Shown here: positions 9,016-17,955 of the stretch, piece by piece
How positions within the stretch are numbered: position 1 is the first letter of the stretch
How the letters are laid out: the number at the start of each line of letters is the position of its first letter
Assembly (NCBI GenBank): GCA_023390555.1
Contig: JAEWCQ010000026.1
Span: 1 to 64,000 of the forward strand
Origin: Bacillota bacterium
GTDB lineage: Bacteria; Bacillota; Clostridia; Lachnospirales; Lachnospiraceae
Length of the DNA: 64,000 nucleotides
Reading direction: 5' to 3'
Notes under the pieces: generated by a model
What the model was told of the DNA's origin: nothing
The model's database searches: none
Seen by the model: only the letters and a program-made list of their open reading frames with translations
Program-made: the position numbers and the translations under genes

Positions 9016-9291
9016 ATGAATAAAATGGATGAATTACGCGATTTATTGACTGCAAATGTTTCAAAGGTATCCGAGCTTTTGAACAAAAAAGATAAGGAAG
9101 AGAAACGGAAAAAATCACCGGCAGGTGCAATTTTTGCAGTGATTGGAATTGTTGCCGTGGTTGCAGCAGCAGCTTATGGTTTGTATCGTTTTTTTGCACC
9201 GGATTACTTAGAAGATTTCGAAGACGATTTTGACGATGATTTTGATGATGATTTCTTTGATGAAGAGGAAGATGCAGAAACCGAAGAATAA
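9016..9291 (+). CDS. Small single-pass membrane protein with an acidic tail
   Basis: About 91 residues: a basic N-terminal amphipathic part ending in lysine-rich KDKEEKRKKS, one hydrophobic segment (AIFAVIGIVAVVAAAAYGLY), then a C-terminal tail of almost only Asp, Glu and Phe in a repeating D-D-F-D pattern. Start ATG 9016 has AAGGAG 9 bases upstream; the in-frame ATG at 8974 lacks an RBS. I do not recognise a named family. The topology suggests a cytoplasmic basic region and an extracellular acidic tail, or the reverse. A terminator follows directly, so it is monocistronic. Confidence 0.75.
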   Translation: MNKMDELRDLLTANVSKVSELLNKKDKEEKRKKSPAGAIFAVIGIVAVVAAAAYGLYRFFAPDYLEDFEDDFDDDFDDDFFDEEEDAETEE

Positions 9292-9320
9292 GTGTGTCAA
9301 TAAATTTAAGAAGTGAAGAA

Positions 9321-9360
9321 AAGAGGATTCCATTCTGATTGAGAAAGGAACCCTCTTTTT
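9321..9360 (+). terminator. Rho-independent terminator
   Basis: AGAGGATTCC pairs with GGAACCCTCT with one internal mismatch and is followed by TTTTT. It ends the acidic membrane protein transcript. Confidence 0.75.
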
Positions 9361-9427
9361 GTTATACATTCGGAAAAGGAAACTGTACTTTGACGTAATC
9401 CTTATCCTGTCTGCAGGAGGTTTGCAA

Positions 9428-10273
9428 TCAGAACTCTACCAGCTGCTTGATGGCATATGCCACACCGTCCTCGTCATTGGAACGTGAGATATAATCTGCT
9501 GCCTCCAGAAGGATCTGCTCAGAATTGGACATGGCAACACCGATTCCGGAAGCCGTAACGATATCATAGTCATTCTGACTGTCTCCGCATGCCATGGATT
9601 TTTCCACCGGGATATGAAGCAATTCGCAAAGGTAGAGAAGTCCCCTGGCCTTGGATATCCCGTTTTTGTTTATTTCAATATTTTGAAATCCGCCGGAAAC
9701 AGAATGCAGATCGGGATACTTTTGTAAGAGTGTGAGGATTTCATCTCGTCCAACCGGATTTCCATTTTTGTCCGAGGGAAAGTTGAGGGTCAGTTTTTGA
9801 ACACCCAACTGCTTTTCCACTACGAAGGCTGCAAGATCTTCGACAATGGTCCGGCTGTTTTGGATATAGGCGCGCAGGGATTCCGATATGTGAAGATTTT
9901 CAATCAGATTACGTGTGGATGCCTGTGTGTAGGCTTCTCCCTGAATAAACGCATCCAAATGCAGGTTGTGCTGATAGATATCTCTCAATAAAGAAGCACT
10001 TCGCTCCGGTGATATCGCATCTTCCAAGAGACATTTTCTGTCAGGCAGTTCGTAAACAGCGGAGCCGTTTGCGGTAATCGCATATTTCACACCAAGCTCA
10101 TACAAGGCATCCAGTGGCAGACCGACATAGGGTCTGCCTGTGGAAATGACAACCGCAATGCCGGCATCCATGACTTTCTTTATCGTTTCCCGGTTATGGC
10201 TTGAAATGCTGCCCCTGCTGTTAAATAAGGTGCCGTCAAGGTCGAGGGCAATCAGCCGTATCTCTTTTTTCAT
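9428..10273 (-). CDS. Cof-type HAD-superfamily phosphatase
   Basis: 281 residues with the HAD motifs in order: nucleophile motif I (ALDLDGTLF, near residue 10), motif II (VISTGR), a basic motif III residue, and motif IV (GDSQNDYDI). A large C2-type cap lies between II and III, as in Cof/YbiV enzymes that dephosphorylate sugar phosphates, FMN or similar metabolites. Start ATG 10273 is favoured by TAGGAGTGG 4-9 bases before it. The frame stays open upstream to 10570 but that extension overlaps the divergent gene and has no RBS. Physiological substrate unknown. Confidence 0.9.
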   Translation of the reverse strand: MKKEIRLIALDLDGTLFNSRGSISSHNRETIKKVMDAGIAVVISTGRPYVGLPLDALYELGVKYAITANGSAVYELPDRKCLLEDAISPERSASLLRDIYQHNLHLDAFIQGEAYTQASTRNLIENLHISESLRAYIQNSRTIVEDLAAFVVEKQLGVQKLTLNFPSDKNGNPVGRDEILTLLQKYPDLHSVSGGFQNIEINKNGISKARGLLYLCELLHIPVEKSMACGDSQNDYDIVTASGIGVAMSNSEQILLEAADYISRSNDEDGVAYAIKQLVEF

Positions 10274-10426
10274 TTTACCACTCCTATCTGTTTCAAGTTC
10301 TTTCACAATCATAACAGCATAGGACAGGATTCGCAAGAATATCCTTTGAAAGCCACTTTGTACTTGCGGGATAGCAGTATTACTTATATAATTTAGTAAG
10401 AATTTTAAGAAAGCGGAGTACAACAG

Positions 10427-12235
10427 ATGTTTATACGGGAATATCTCAGAAGTAACCGGCTGGTTACGGACGGTGCCATGGGTACCTATTATGAAGAGAA
10501 GTACGGAATGGAAAATGTTCTTTCCGAAACGGCAAACCAGACAGAGCCGGATAAGATAAAGGCGATTCATTTAGACTACTTAAACAGCGGAGCAAGATTG
10601 CTCCGCACAAATACGTTTGCAACAAATACGATGTTTTTTGACAGCGAGGAAGCGGTTCTGAAAAATATCAGAGCCGGTTATCGGATTGCAGAAGAGGCTG
10701 TAAGGGAATTTCGGAGCGAACATCCGGATGCCGAGATTGTAATCGGTGCAGATATTGGGACAATCTATGATGCGGATCACATGGAATACGATGCGGTACT
10801 GGAAGAATATAAGGCAATCTGCGACACTTTTCTTGCCTGCGGGGCGGAATGCTTTGTTTTCGAAACACAGGCGGATTTTACCTACCTGGAACCGGTTACG
10901 GCATATGTCAAAGAAAAAGCAGATGTATTTATCATTACGCAATTCTCATTTGATAAGAGCGGATATACGCGAGCGGGAATCAGTGTGGAGAAAATGATAC
11001 GGACAGCCGCTGCCATGAAGAGTGTTGATGCATACGGATTAAACTGCAGTGTTGAGGCAACACATCTTTACCGGTTGCTGAAAGACGTTACATTCCCGAA
11101 CGATAAGTTTATCACGGCACTGCCGAATGCAGGCTATCCATATACACTGAGGGGTAAGACGCTCTATTCGAGAAATACTGCATATTACGTAGAAGAGATG
11201 GAAAAAATAGCCGGACTGGGCGTGGAAATCATAGGCGGCTGCTGCGGTACGACGCCGGATCATATCAGAGGGCTTTCCGGTGCACTGAAAGATGTCCCTC
11301 TGGCGGCAAAGAGAATCGGCAAGCCGGAAGATGTGAGGATCGAGAAAAAGGAATCGGAATTCGAACGAAAGCTTCGCATGGGAGAAAAGGCATACATTGT
11401 TGAACTCGATCCACCGTTTCAGACAGATATCCAAAAGGTCATGAATGGTGCGAAAGAACTGGCGGAAATTGCAGTGGATCTGATTACGCTTGCCGATTCC
11501 CCGATGGCCAGAACAAGAATGGATGCTGGACAGCTTGCAGTCAAAATGCAACAGGAGGCGGGCATACAGGTAATGCCGCATATCTGCTGCCGGGATAAAA
11601 ATGTCATCGCACTTCGTTCGGGAATGCTTGGAATGCATTTGAACGGTATACGTCACTACCTGATCGTGACCGGTGATCCGGTAGGAAGAGGGGATCGGGA
11701 ACGTGTCACGTCTGTATTTGATTTTAACTCAATCGGCCTCATGCAGTATCTGAAAGAGATGAATGATGATGTGTTTGCAGAAGAGCCTGTTATTTACGGG
11801 GGCGCATTAAACTATCACGGAGTCAATCCGGATGCCATCATTGCAAGGATGAAGAAGAAAATAGATGCGGGTTGTACCTGTTTCCTGACACAGCCGATTT
11901 ATACGACAGAAGATGTGGAAAGAATCCACTATATCAAAGAAAACGTGGATACGAAGATTATGTGCGGTATTATGCCGCTTGTGAGTTATAAAAATGCACT
12001 GTTTGTCCGAAATGAAATGCCGGGAATCCGTGTTTCTGATGAAATTGTATCGCGCTATACCCCGGATATGACAAGAGAAGAGGCGGAGGCAGCGGCAATC
12101 GAGATTTCGTCCGGAATTGCAGACCAGTTGTATGAAATTGCCGACGGATTCTATTTTATGACTCCATTTAACCGGACGGGATTGATCCGAAAGATTATTG
12201 AAGCAATCCGGGAGAAGCATCAGAAGGGAAATTGA
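10427..12235 (+). CDS. yitJ: Bifunctional homocysteine S-methyltransferase / methylenetetrahydrofolate reductase
   Basis: 602 residues in two parts. Residues 1-290 form the homocysteine methyltransferase barrel (Pcmt/BHMT type) with the DGAMGTYY start, the GLNCS zinc ligand segment and the paired-cysteine motif GGCCGTTPDHI. Residues about 310-600 form an FAD-dependent methylenetetrahydrofolate reductase (AYIVELDPP, later FLTQPIY). The fusion makes 5-methyl-THF and can pass methyl groups to homocysteine, as described for B. subtilis YitJ. The stop is one base before metH, so the two are translated as an operon that supplies 5-methyl-THF to MetH. No SAM-riboswitch-like leader fits in the short upstream spacer. 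Confidence 0.93.
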   Translation: MFIREYLRSNRLVTDGAMGTYYEEKYGMENVLSETANQTEPDKIKAIHLDYLNSGARLLRTNTFATNTMFFDSEEAVLKNIRAGYRIAEEAVREFRSEHPDAEIVIGADIGTIYDADHMEYDAVLEEYKAICDTFLACGAECFVFETQADFTYLEPVTAYVKEKADVFIITQFSFDKSGYTRAGISVEKMIRTAAAMKSVDAYGLNCSVEATHLYRLLKDVTFPNDKFITALPNAGYPYTLRGKTLYSRNTAYYVEEMEKIAGLGVEIIGGCCGTTPDHIRGLSGALKDVPLAAKRIGKPEDVRIEKKESEFERKLRMGEKAYIVELDPPFQTDIQKVMNGAKELAEIAVDLITLADSPMARTRMDAGQLAVKMQQEAGIQVMPHICCRDKNVIALRSGMLGMHLNGIRHYLIVTGDPVGRGDRERVTSVFDFNSIGLMQYLKEMNDDVFAEEPVIYGGALNYHGVNPDAIIARMKKKIDAGCTCFLTQPIYTTEDVERIHYIKENVDTKIMCGIMPLVSYKNALFVRNEMPGIRVSDEIVSRYTPDMTREEAEAAAIEISSGIADQLYEIADGFYFMTPFNRTGLIRKIIEAIREKHQKGN

Positions 12236-12236
12236 T

Positions 12237-14651
12237 ATGACGAGAGAAGAATTGATAGAGCTTGTAAAGCATGAGATTGTTTTACTGGATGGAGCAACCG
12301 GAACAAATCTGCAGGAGGCAGGCATGCCGGTAGGCGTGTGCCCGGAGCAGTGGATTCTGGAGCATCCGCAGACAATGATCGATTTACAGAAGGCCTATGT
12401 GGAGGCCGGAACGAAGATCCTGCTGGCACCGACCTTTACGGCAAATCGGATTAAACTTGCGGAGTATGGTCTGGAGGATCGGTTGGAGGAAATGAACCGA
12501 GGCCTTGTCTCAATATCCAAGGAGGCAGCAGGTTCGCGTGCCTTTGTTGCCGGAGATCTTACTATGACCGGACAGCAATTATATCCGATGGGTAATCTGC
12601 AGTTTGAAGAACTGGTAGAGGTGTACAAAGAACAGATTCGTGTGCTGGCGGGAGCCGGAGTAGATCTTTTTATTGTGGAAACCATGATGAGTCTTCAGGA
12701 GACGAGGGCAGCAGTCCTTGCGGTGAAGGAAGAGACGGATCTGCCGGTCATGGTCAGCATGACCTATGAGGCGGACGGCAGAACATTGTATGGGACAAAC
12801 CCCGAGACTGCAACGGTCGTACTGCAGAGTCTTGGTGCCGATGCTATCGGCATGAACTGTTCCACGGGCCCCGAAGAAATGTTGCTTCCGGTTCAGCATG
12901 TGATCGATGTTGCGTCGATTCCGGTACTTGCAAAACCAAATGCCGGACTGCCGGAACTGGAGGATGGAAAGACGGTCTATAAGACGACACCGGAGAAATT
13001 CGCTGAGGTTGGGGCAAAGCTCGTGGAAGAGGGGGTATGTCTGATCGGCGGCTGCTGCGGCACGACACCGGCGCATATCAAGGCGCTTGCAGATGCGGTA
13101 AGAGGCAAAAAAGCGTATACGCCAAAGACGGAGCAGAAACGTCTTCTGGCTTCGGAGCGTAAAACGGTAGAGATTGATCTGGACGGACCATTTATGGTAG
13201 TCGGCGAGAGAATTAATCCGACCGGGAAAAAGAAGCTGCAGGCAGAATTGAAAGAGGGGAGTTTAAACCTCGTCCGGAACATGGCAAGAGAGCAGGAAGA
13301 GAATGGTGCGGCAATCCTTGACATTAATATGGGCATGAACGGAATTGATGAAAAACAGATGATGCTTGAGACCATCTATGAAGTGACAGGAACGGTCGAC
13401 TGCCCGCTTTGTATTGACTCTTCCCACGTGGATATCATTGAGGCGGCACTCCGCATCTATCCCGGCCGCGCTTTAATTAATTCCATTTCCTATGAGAAGG
13501 ATAAATTTGAAAAGCTGTTGCCAATCGCAAAAAAGTACGGTGCCATGTTTATTCTGCTCCCGCTTTCGGATCAGGGACTTCCAAAGGATCTGGAAGAAAA
13601 AAGACAGATTGTGCGTACGATTCTGAATGCTGCATTGGATATCGGCATGAAAAAAGAAGATATTGTCGTAGACGGTCTTGTGGCAACGGTCGGAGCGAAT
13701 CCGGACGCGGCACTGGAATGTTTTGATACGATCCGCTACTGTAAGGAAGAGCTTGGACTGGCTACCATCTGTGGGCTTTCGAATATTTCGTTTGGACTTC
13801 CCGGAAGACAGGCTGTCAATACTGCATTTTTGACGATGGCGATTGCAAACGGTCTGACGATGGCAATTGCCAATCCTTCCCAGGAACTTTTGATGAATGC
13901 AGCTTTTGCATCGGATATGCTGTTACATAAGCAAGGCAGTGATATCCGCTATATTGCGAATGTAAAGCAGCTGGAAGTGAAAAACAGCTGCGGGAATACG
14001 ATCGCGGCTGCAGAGGTAAAGCAGGATGTCAATGAAGTCTTTGAAGCTGTATTAAAAGGCAATAAGGGTTCCGTACTGGAACAGGTGGATACGGCACTTG
14101 GCAGAGGGGAAGAGCCGGGAACGATCATCAATCAGTCCTTGATACCAGCCATTAATGAAGTAGGCGTACTGTTTGAAAAACAGATTTATTTCCTCCCGCA
14201 GCTGATTGCCAGTGCACAGACCATGGAGAAAGCAATTTCCTATCTGGAGCCGATGCTGAAGCGGGGAAATCAGGAAGTGGAAATGCCGACGCTTGTCATT
14301 GCAACCGTGGAAGGTGATATTCATGATATCGGTAAAAATCTCGTGGTTTTAATGCTCAAAAATTACGGCTATCGTGTTATTGATCTTGGCAAGGACGTTG
14401 CAGCAGATCAGATTATACAGACTGCGCTGGAGGAACATGCTGCGCTCATTGGATTGTCTGCACTGATGACGACGACTATGATGCGCATGAAGGATGTTGT
14501 AGAACTGGCAAAAGAAAAAGATTGTCGAAGCAAGATTATCGTGGGCGGGGCTGCAATTACGCAGAGCTTTGCAGATGAGATCGGAGCCGACGGCTACTCC
14601 AAAGATGCGGCAGATTGTGTCAGGTTAGTGGAACGACTGCTGTCAGAATAG
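12237..14651 (+). CDS. metH: Cobalamin-dependent methionine synthase (short form without reactivation domain)
   Basis: 804 residues. Order: homocysteine/zinc barrel (LDGATGTNL at the N-terminus, GGCCGTTPAHI near 280), pterin/methyl-THF barrel (VVGERINPTGKKK near 320), B12 cap four-helix domain, and Rossmann B12-binding domain with the DIHDIGKN lower-ligand motif near 690. Classical MetH is about 1,200 residues and ends in an AdoMet/flavodoxin-binding reactivation domain; here the protein stops after the B12 domain. Reductive reactivation must therefore use a separate protein, not seen in this window. ATG 12237 directly follows the stop of the upstream gene. Confidence 0.94.
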   Translation: MTREELIELVKHEIVLLDGATGTNLQEAGMPVGVCPEQWILEHPQTMIDLQKAYVEAGTKILLAPTFTANRIKLAEYGLEDRLEEMNRGLVSISKEAAGSRAFVAGDLTMTGQQLYPMGNLQFEELVEVYKEQIRVLAGAGVDLFIVETMMSLQETRAAVLAVKEETDLPVMVSMTYEADGRTLYGTNPETATVVLQSLGADAIGMNCSTGPEEMLLPVQHVIDVASIPVLAKPNAGLPELEDGKTVYKTTPEKFAEVGAKLVEEGVCLIGGCCGTTPAHIKALADAVRGKKAYTPKTEQKRLLASERKTVEIDLDGPFMVVGERINPTGKKKLQAELKEGSLNLVRNMAREQEENGAAILDINMGMNGIDEKQMMLETIYEVTGTVDCPLCIDSSHVDIIEAALRIYPGRALINSISYEKDKFEKLLPIAKKYGAMFILLPLSDQGLPKDLEEKRQIVRTILNAALDIGMKKEDIVVDGLVATVGANPDAALECFDTIRYCKEELGLATICGLSNISFGLPGRQAVNTAFLTMAIANGLTMAIANPSQELLMNAAFASDMLLHKQGSDIRYIANVKQLEVKNSCGNTIAAAEVKQDVNEVFEAVLKGNKGSVLEQVDTALGRGEEPGTIINQSLIPAINEVGVLFEKQIYFLPQLIASAQTMEKAISYLEPMLKRGNQEVEMPTLVIATVEGDIHDIGKNLVVLMLKNYGYRVIDLGKDVAADQIIQTALEEHAALIGLSALMTTTMMRMKDVVELAKEKDCRSKIIVGGAAITQSFADEIGADGYSKDAADCVRLVERLLSE

Positions 14652-14710
14652 CCGCAACCCCAGTAAAATCAGCACTTCACAAAAAAGTGAAAAAAGTTGA
14701 AAATTAGGGG

Positions 14711-14740
14711 TTGACTTTCAGTGGAATTCCATTGTATAAT
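14711..14740 (+). promoter_or_regulatory. Promoter of the tRNA-Val/tRNA-Met operon
   Basis: TTGACT (14711-14716), 18-bp spacer, TATAAT (14735-14740), 35 bases before the first tRNA. A GC-rich discriminator follows, as expected for stable RNA genes. Confidence 0.75.
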
Positions 14741-14774
14741 AGCGAAGCGGGTCACGGGTTGGCCCGCAAAACAT

Positions 14775-14847
14775 GGGATCTTAGCTCAGCTGGGAGAGCA
14801 TCTGCCTTACAAGCAGAGGGTCATAGGTTCGAGCCCTATAGGTCCCA
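14775..14847 (+). tRNA. tRNA-Val (anticodon TAC)
   Basis: Seven-base acceptor stem GGGATCT/AGGTCCC with one G-U pair, D arm AGCTCAGCTGGGAGAGC, anticodon stem TCTGC/GCAGA with loop CTTACAA, and T arm with GGTTCGAGCC. CCA is not encoded. Confidence 0.97.
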
Positions 14848-14862
14848 TCGTTAACTAAATAT

Positions 14863-14936
14863 GGCGGAATAGCTCAGTTGGCTAGAGCATACGGTTCATA
14901 CCCGTAGTGTCGAGAGTTCGAATCTCCCTTCCGCTA
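14863..14936 (+). tRNA. tRNA-Met (anticodon CAT), elongator type
   Basis: Acceptor GGCGGAA/TTCCGCT, anticodon stem TACGG/CCGTA with loop TTCATAC. The body closely resembles Firmicute elongator tRNA-Met rather than initiator or lysidine tRNA-Ile. Its 3' half is the apparent insertion point of the island that follows. Confidence 0.95.
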
Positions 14937-14949
14937 CTACTTATATGTG

Positions 14950-14999
14950 CTACGCCTAATTGAATGGTGCAATCTCCATTCGGTTGGGCGTAGATTTTT
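14950..14999 (+). terminator. Terminator of the tRNA operon
   Basis: An 18-bp stem, 14950-14967 with 14976-14993 (several G-U pairs), 8-base loop, then ATTTTT. Confidence 0.85.
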
Positions 15000-15253
15000 G
15001 CTACGAATTTCTTTACCACTTCATGGAGCAGTTTTCTCATTTTCACGAAATAAATTTTCACTTGAGAATCCATTTAATATCCCATCTTTAGTCTGTAATA
15101 AGTTCACTCGGCATGCCGCCGGCCTTTCCATCCCAATTGCACCTTTTAAAGCGTATGTGATGTTACGATAGGACTTTCCCCGCGCATACATCATGGTCAA
15201 GTGGAGGGCATCCGCCCAGAAAAATGGCTTCCTTGCTTTTCCTGTGGTGCTGA
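15000..15253. other. Island edge without a clear gene (minus-strand open frame remnant)
   Basis: The minus strand is open through most of this stretch (stop at 15021) and continues into the repeat at 15254 without a proper start or RBS. The encoded sequence (segment ALHLTMMYARGKSYRNI) looks protein-like rather than random, so it may be the 3' end of a broken gene carried by the island. I do not recognise the family. Confidence 0.3.
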
Positions 15254-15273
15254 TTGCCAAAATTAAGGCAAAG
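15254..15273 (+). repeat. Divergent copy (R0) of the island repeat
   Basis: TTGCCAAAATTAAGGCAAAG matches the left part of the repeats at 16637 and 17893 (TTGC-YAAAATT-N3-GCAAAG) and contains TTGCC/GGCAA inverted ends. The right part has diverged. It lies before the first cassette gene. Confidence 0.45.
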
Positions 15274-15385
15274 CAGTATTACTTTGGAAAAGAGAAGGTA
15301 AATAGTATAATATACTATAAATTATTTGTAAATTCAAATGAATAAGATTCAAGGATAAATATATATGAAGAAAGGTAGAGAATGA

Positions 15386-15889
15386 ATGTGCCTAGAGTAT
15401 AGAAAAATTAGCGACTTTAGTAGAGGAACACTTTACCAGCTATTGGAAGATGCATATTCCTTTGATGAAAGATGTGCTGAGTGTTGGAATTCTGACTGGA
15501 AAGGATTTGATAACTTTTTCTATGATAATTTGGAAATTGCAGATAAGTATGGTTTTATTACAACTATAGATGGTGAGCCAATTGGACATATTTCATGGGA
15601 CCCAAGAAATATGCCCGAATATGTAGAAATCGGACACAATTGTATAGCTACAAAATATAAAGGAAACGGATATGGGAAAAGACAATTAAGTGAGGCACTT
15701 AATAGAATTTGTAAATATAATGGTTTAAAGAAGATCGTTGTAACAACGAACGGATTTATGATTCCTGCACAAAAAAATTATGAAAGTGTTGGATTTAAGC
15801 TTAGACAAAAAAGGGAAAATACAGGGATGGCCAATTTTTCAGGTGTATATATTGATTATGAAATAATTACCAATGGTTTTGGTATATGA
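15386..15889 (+). CDS. GNAT-family N-acetyltransferase
   Basis: 167 residues. The acetyl-CoA pyrophosphate-binding loop appears as KGNGYGKRQL (about residues 90-99), preceded by the beta-4 strand EIGHNCIATKYKG and followed by a C-terminal YESVGFK segment typical of GNAT motif B. AAAGGTAGAG lies just upstream of the ATG. Substrate unknown (small molecule, peptide or antibiotic). Very AT-rich relative to the housekeeping genes, consistent with its place in the island; the repeat R1 begins 24 bases after its stop. Confidence 0.88.
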   Translation: MCLEYRKISDFSRGTLYQLLEDAYSFDERCAECWNSDWKGFDNFFYDNLEIADKYGFITTIDGEPIGHISWDPRNMPEYVEIGHNCIATKYKGNGYGKRQLSEALNRICKYNGLKKIVVTTNGFMIPAQKNYESVGFKLRQKRENTGMANFSGVYIDYEIITNGFGI

Positions 15890-15913
15890 AAATTTCTTGT
15901 AAAAATATATTTG

Positions 15914-15947
15914 AAGTATTATTCTGTTGTTATACATTATTTACCAG
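15914..15947 (+). repeat. Island repeat copy R1
   Basis: The 34-base core, AAGTATTAT-N5 or so-GTTATACATTATTTACCAG, differs from copies R2 (16654-16687) and R3 (17910-17943) at only a few positions. It follows the GNAT gene and precedes the S51-like gene. The upstream TTGC/GCAA half is degenerate here. Confidence 0.75.
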
Positions 15948-16043
15948 CCAGGAATGCGTATGATTATTGAATTATATCCATTGGTAGATTTGTTTTAGAA
16001 ATTTTCAAGAATATAATAAATTTAAAACGAGGGGGATTATTGT

Positions 16044-16601
16044 ATGAATGTATTACTTACATCTTGTGGATTGGAAACAGAAAAGATTGAAAAAGTATTT
16101 AAAGGCATGTTGACAAAGGCACCTTCGGAGATTAGCGCAATGTTTGTTCCAACAGCGGCAATTTCACCAGCTGCTATTAATGTACTGCCAAAGTGTTTAA
16201 ATGATTTACTCAAATGTGCCATCAAACCAGAAAATATATTTGTGTATGACTTGCACGATACAATAGAAGATAACCTCAAGGATAAATATGATGTAATTTA
16301 TTTATGTGGGGGGAGTCCAGAGTATCTGTTAAAGAGAATAAACGAAATTGGGTTTCATAATAATCTTCAGGAATTTATAGATTGTGGTGGTATTGTAGTT
16401 GGGGTAAGTGCAGGAAGCATGATATTTGCTAATAATATGCCCGATAATTTGGGTTTGTTAAAATGCGTCTTAGATGTTCATTGTAGTGCTGAAACAAGTG
16501 ATAAAGCAGGAGAATATAAGAAAGATAGGCAAGAGCGTATAAAATTAGCCGATACTCAGGCAATTATTTTTAGAGATAATAATTTTGTTATTATTGAATA
16601 A
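16044..16601 (+). CDS. Peptidase E-like (S51, class I amidotransferase fold) protein
   Basis: 185 residues. N-terminal MNVLLTSCGL strand, the LCGGSPEYLL motif near residue 90, and the nucleophile elbow GVSAGSMIF with the catalytic serine near residue 130 match the S51 dipeptidase family (aspartyl dipeptidase and cyanophycinase relatives). Predicted cytoplasmic serine peptidase acting on dipeptides or small acylated substrates; the exact substrate is unknown. AT-rich cassette gene: it sits between R1 and R2. An AGGGGG-type RBS precedes the ATG. Confidence 0.85.
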   Translation: MNVLLTSCGLETEKIEKVFKGMLTKAPSEISAMFVPTAAISPAAINVLPKCLNDLLKCAIKPENIFVYDLHDTIEDNLKDKYDVIYLCGGSPEYLLKRINEIGFHNNLQEFIDCGGIVVGVSAGSMIFANNMPDNLGLLKCVLDVHCSAETSDKAGEYKKDRQERIKLADTQAIIFRDNNFVIIE

Positions 16602-16636
16602 TGGCAATTATAAAAAAATGAGTAATCATGAGATGG

Positions 16637-16687
16637 TTGCTAAAATTTATGCAAAGTATTATCTTGTTATTATACATTATTTACCAG
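16637..16687 (+). repeat. Island repeat copy R2 (most complete with R3)
   Basis: TTGCTAAAATTTATGCAAAG (16637 onward) continues into the 34-base core ending ATTTACCAG at 16687. R2 and R3 share both halves. The left half has TTGC/GCAA inverted ends around an A/T core. Confidence 0.8.
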
Positions 16688-16755
16688 GAATTCCGATTGC
16701 TGGAAGCAAGATTATTAGGAAGAATTGAATGCAACAGTATGCAGAGAGGGCTATT

Positions 16756-17385
16756 ATGAGAGATTTTTATGAGGTAGTTAATGCGAGGCGAACAATTAGA
16801 GATTTTCAAAACGAGCCCATAGAGAATGAAGTTATTGAAAGAATTATTGCAGCGGGAATGAAAGCACCTACCAATGACCACATGAGAGATTGGCATTTCA
16901 TTGTTATCAAGGATAAGAATACGATTATGAAATTAATCAGTAAAATACCAGATCATATATCGAATGAGGAAATTAATGCAATATTGCGAGACTGGAATTT
17001 AAACGATTCTTGTCAACAAAATGCCTACAAGGATGCTATTCCGAAACAGTATCAAATGCTGGCAGAGGCTGCTTGTGTGATTGTTCCATTGTTTAAACAG
17101 AAGACGGATGTATTGCATCCTGAAAATCTTTCTCACTTGAATGGCTATGCGTCAATCTGGTGTTGTATTGAGAATATGTTTCTGGCGATAACTGCGGAAG
17201 GATATTCCTCTGCTTTGCGTATTCCTTTGGAAAATGAGGGAGACTGGGCAAGAAAAGTTTTAAATTTCCCTGATGATTACCTTATGCCGTGTTTCATAGC
17301 GGTGGGAAAAGAGAATGCAAATGCTTCATATGTGAAGCAAAAAGAATACGCTATAACGAAAAGGATACACAAGAATGTTTGGTAG
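16756..17385 (+). CDS. Nitroreductase-family flavoprotein
   Basis: About 209 residues. The N-terminal ARRTIRDFQNEPI is the standard nitroreductase FMN-binding start, followed by a GMKAPTNDHMRDWHFIVI segment, and the family's C-terminal VGKEN portion is present. Such dimeric FMN enzymes reduce nitro groups, quinones or flavins with NAD(P)H. ATG 16756 fits family length and has GAGAGGG upstream; ATG 16729 would add nine residues. AT-rich island gene lying after R2. Confidence 0.87.
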   Translation: MRDFYEVVNARRTIRDFQNEPIENEVIERIIAAGMKAPTNDHMRDWHFIVIKDKNTIMKLISKIPDHISNEEINAILRDWNLNDSCQQNAYKDAIPKQYQMLAEAACVIVPLFKQKTDVLHPENLSHLNGYASIWCCIENMFLAITAEGYSSALRIPLENEGDWARKVLNFPDDYLMPCFIAVGKENANASYVKQKEYAITKRIHKNVW

Positions 17386-17860
17386 GTTGAGGATGCGACA
17401 AATTCCAATTTAGCGGGCAAGTCAGCTTTCGATTATGAGTAAACGTGAAGTCTATAAGACATGTCTTGTCTGGAGATAATATCGTGGCGTTGTGATGAAA
17501 ACAGTAGAAATGCAAGTGGTCATCCGGAATCATTTATAGCATATGCTACATCATACATAAACCCTTAAGGTACTTTGAAAACGTTATCTCATGAATTGAA
17601 AAGAATTGTAAATTACCCATGTGGAATAGTTTTGGATTCGTTGCTTGCTAATGGGAATTCTTTTCATAGGTTCGCTGAGTTTTAAATTGATGTCGATTCA
17701 ATTTCCAGATCGTCTAATATTACTTATAGAAGAAAGCGAGATAGTTACGAAAATTTTTGACAAAATGAAAGAATTTCATAAGTCAAAGAATAAATTCTAC
17801 TATGGAAATAGCTCTTTCAATTTATAATTGAGGAGAATTTTGTTGGTTTGATGTGTGTCC
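17386..17860. other. AT-rich spacer in the island without a supportable gene
   Basis: Only a 60-codon open frame (17645-17827) is present, with no RBS and no recognisable motif. The stretch may hold the remains of another cassette gene between the nitroreductase and R3. Confidence 0.35.
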
Positions 17861-17891
17861 ACCGGTACTCCTATATGGCGTACCGGTTTTT
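17861..17891 (+). terminator. Hairpin with T run just before R3
   Basis: ACCGGTAC (17861-17868) pairs with GTACCGGT (17880-17887), followed by TTTT. It would end transcripts entering from the nitroreductase side. Confidence 0.65.
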
Positions 17892-17892
17892 A

Positions 17893-17943
17893 TTGCCAAA
17901 ATTCGAGCAAAGTATTATCCTGTTGTTATACATTGTTTACCAG
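17893..17943 (+). repeat. Island repeat copy R3
   Basis: TTGCCAAAATTCGAGCAAAG runs into the core ending GTTTACCAG at 17943. The GGAGG Shine-Dalgarno of the next gene (17944-17948) directly abuts the repeat, so the repeat boundary coincides with the start of a gene unit. Confidence 0.8.
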
Positions 17944-17955
17944 GGAGGAAAGAGT

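Noticed and set aside
10274..10426. SAM riboswitch before the MTHFR fusion gene
   Set aside because: The spacer is only 153 bp and no S-box core or terminator hairpin was recognised.
15914..17943. CRISPR array
   Set aside because: Repeats are 700-1,300 bp apart with genes between them and no regular spacers; no cas genes in the window.
15914..17943. Island repeats as simple promoters of the cassette genes
   Set aside because: The TTGC box and the TATTAT stretch are only 14 bp apart, and the conserved part extends well beyond promoter boxes.
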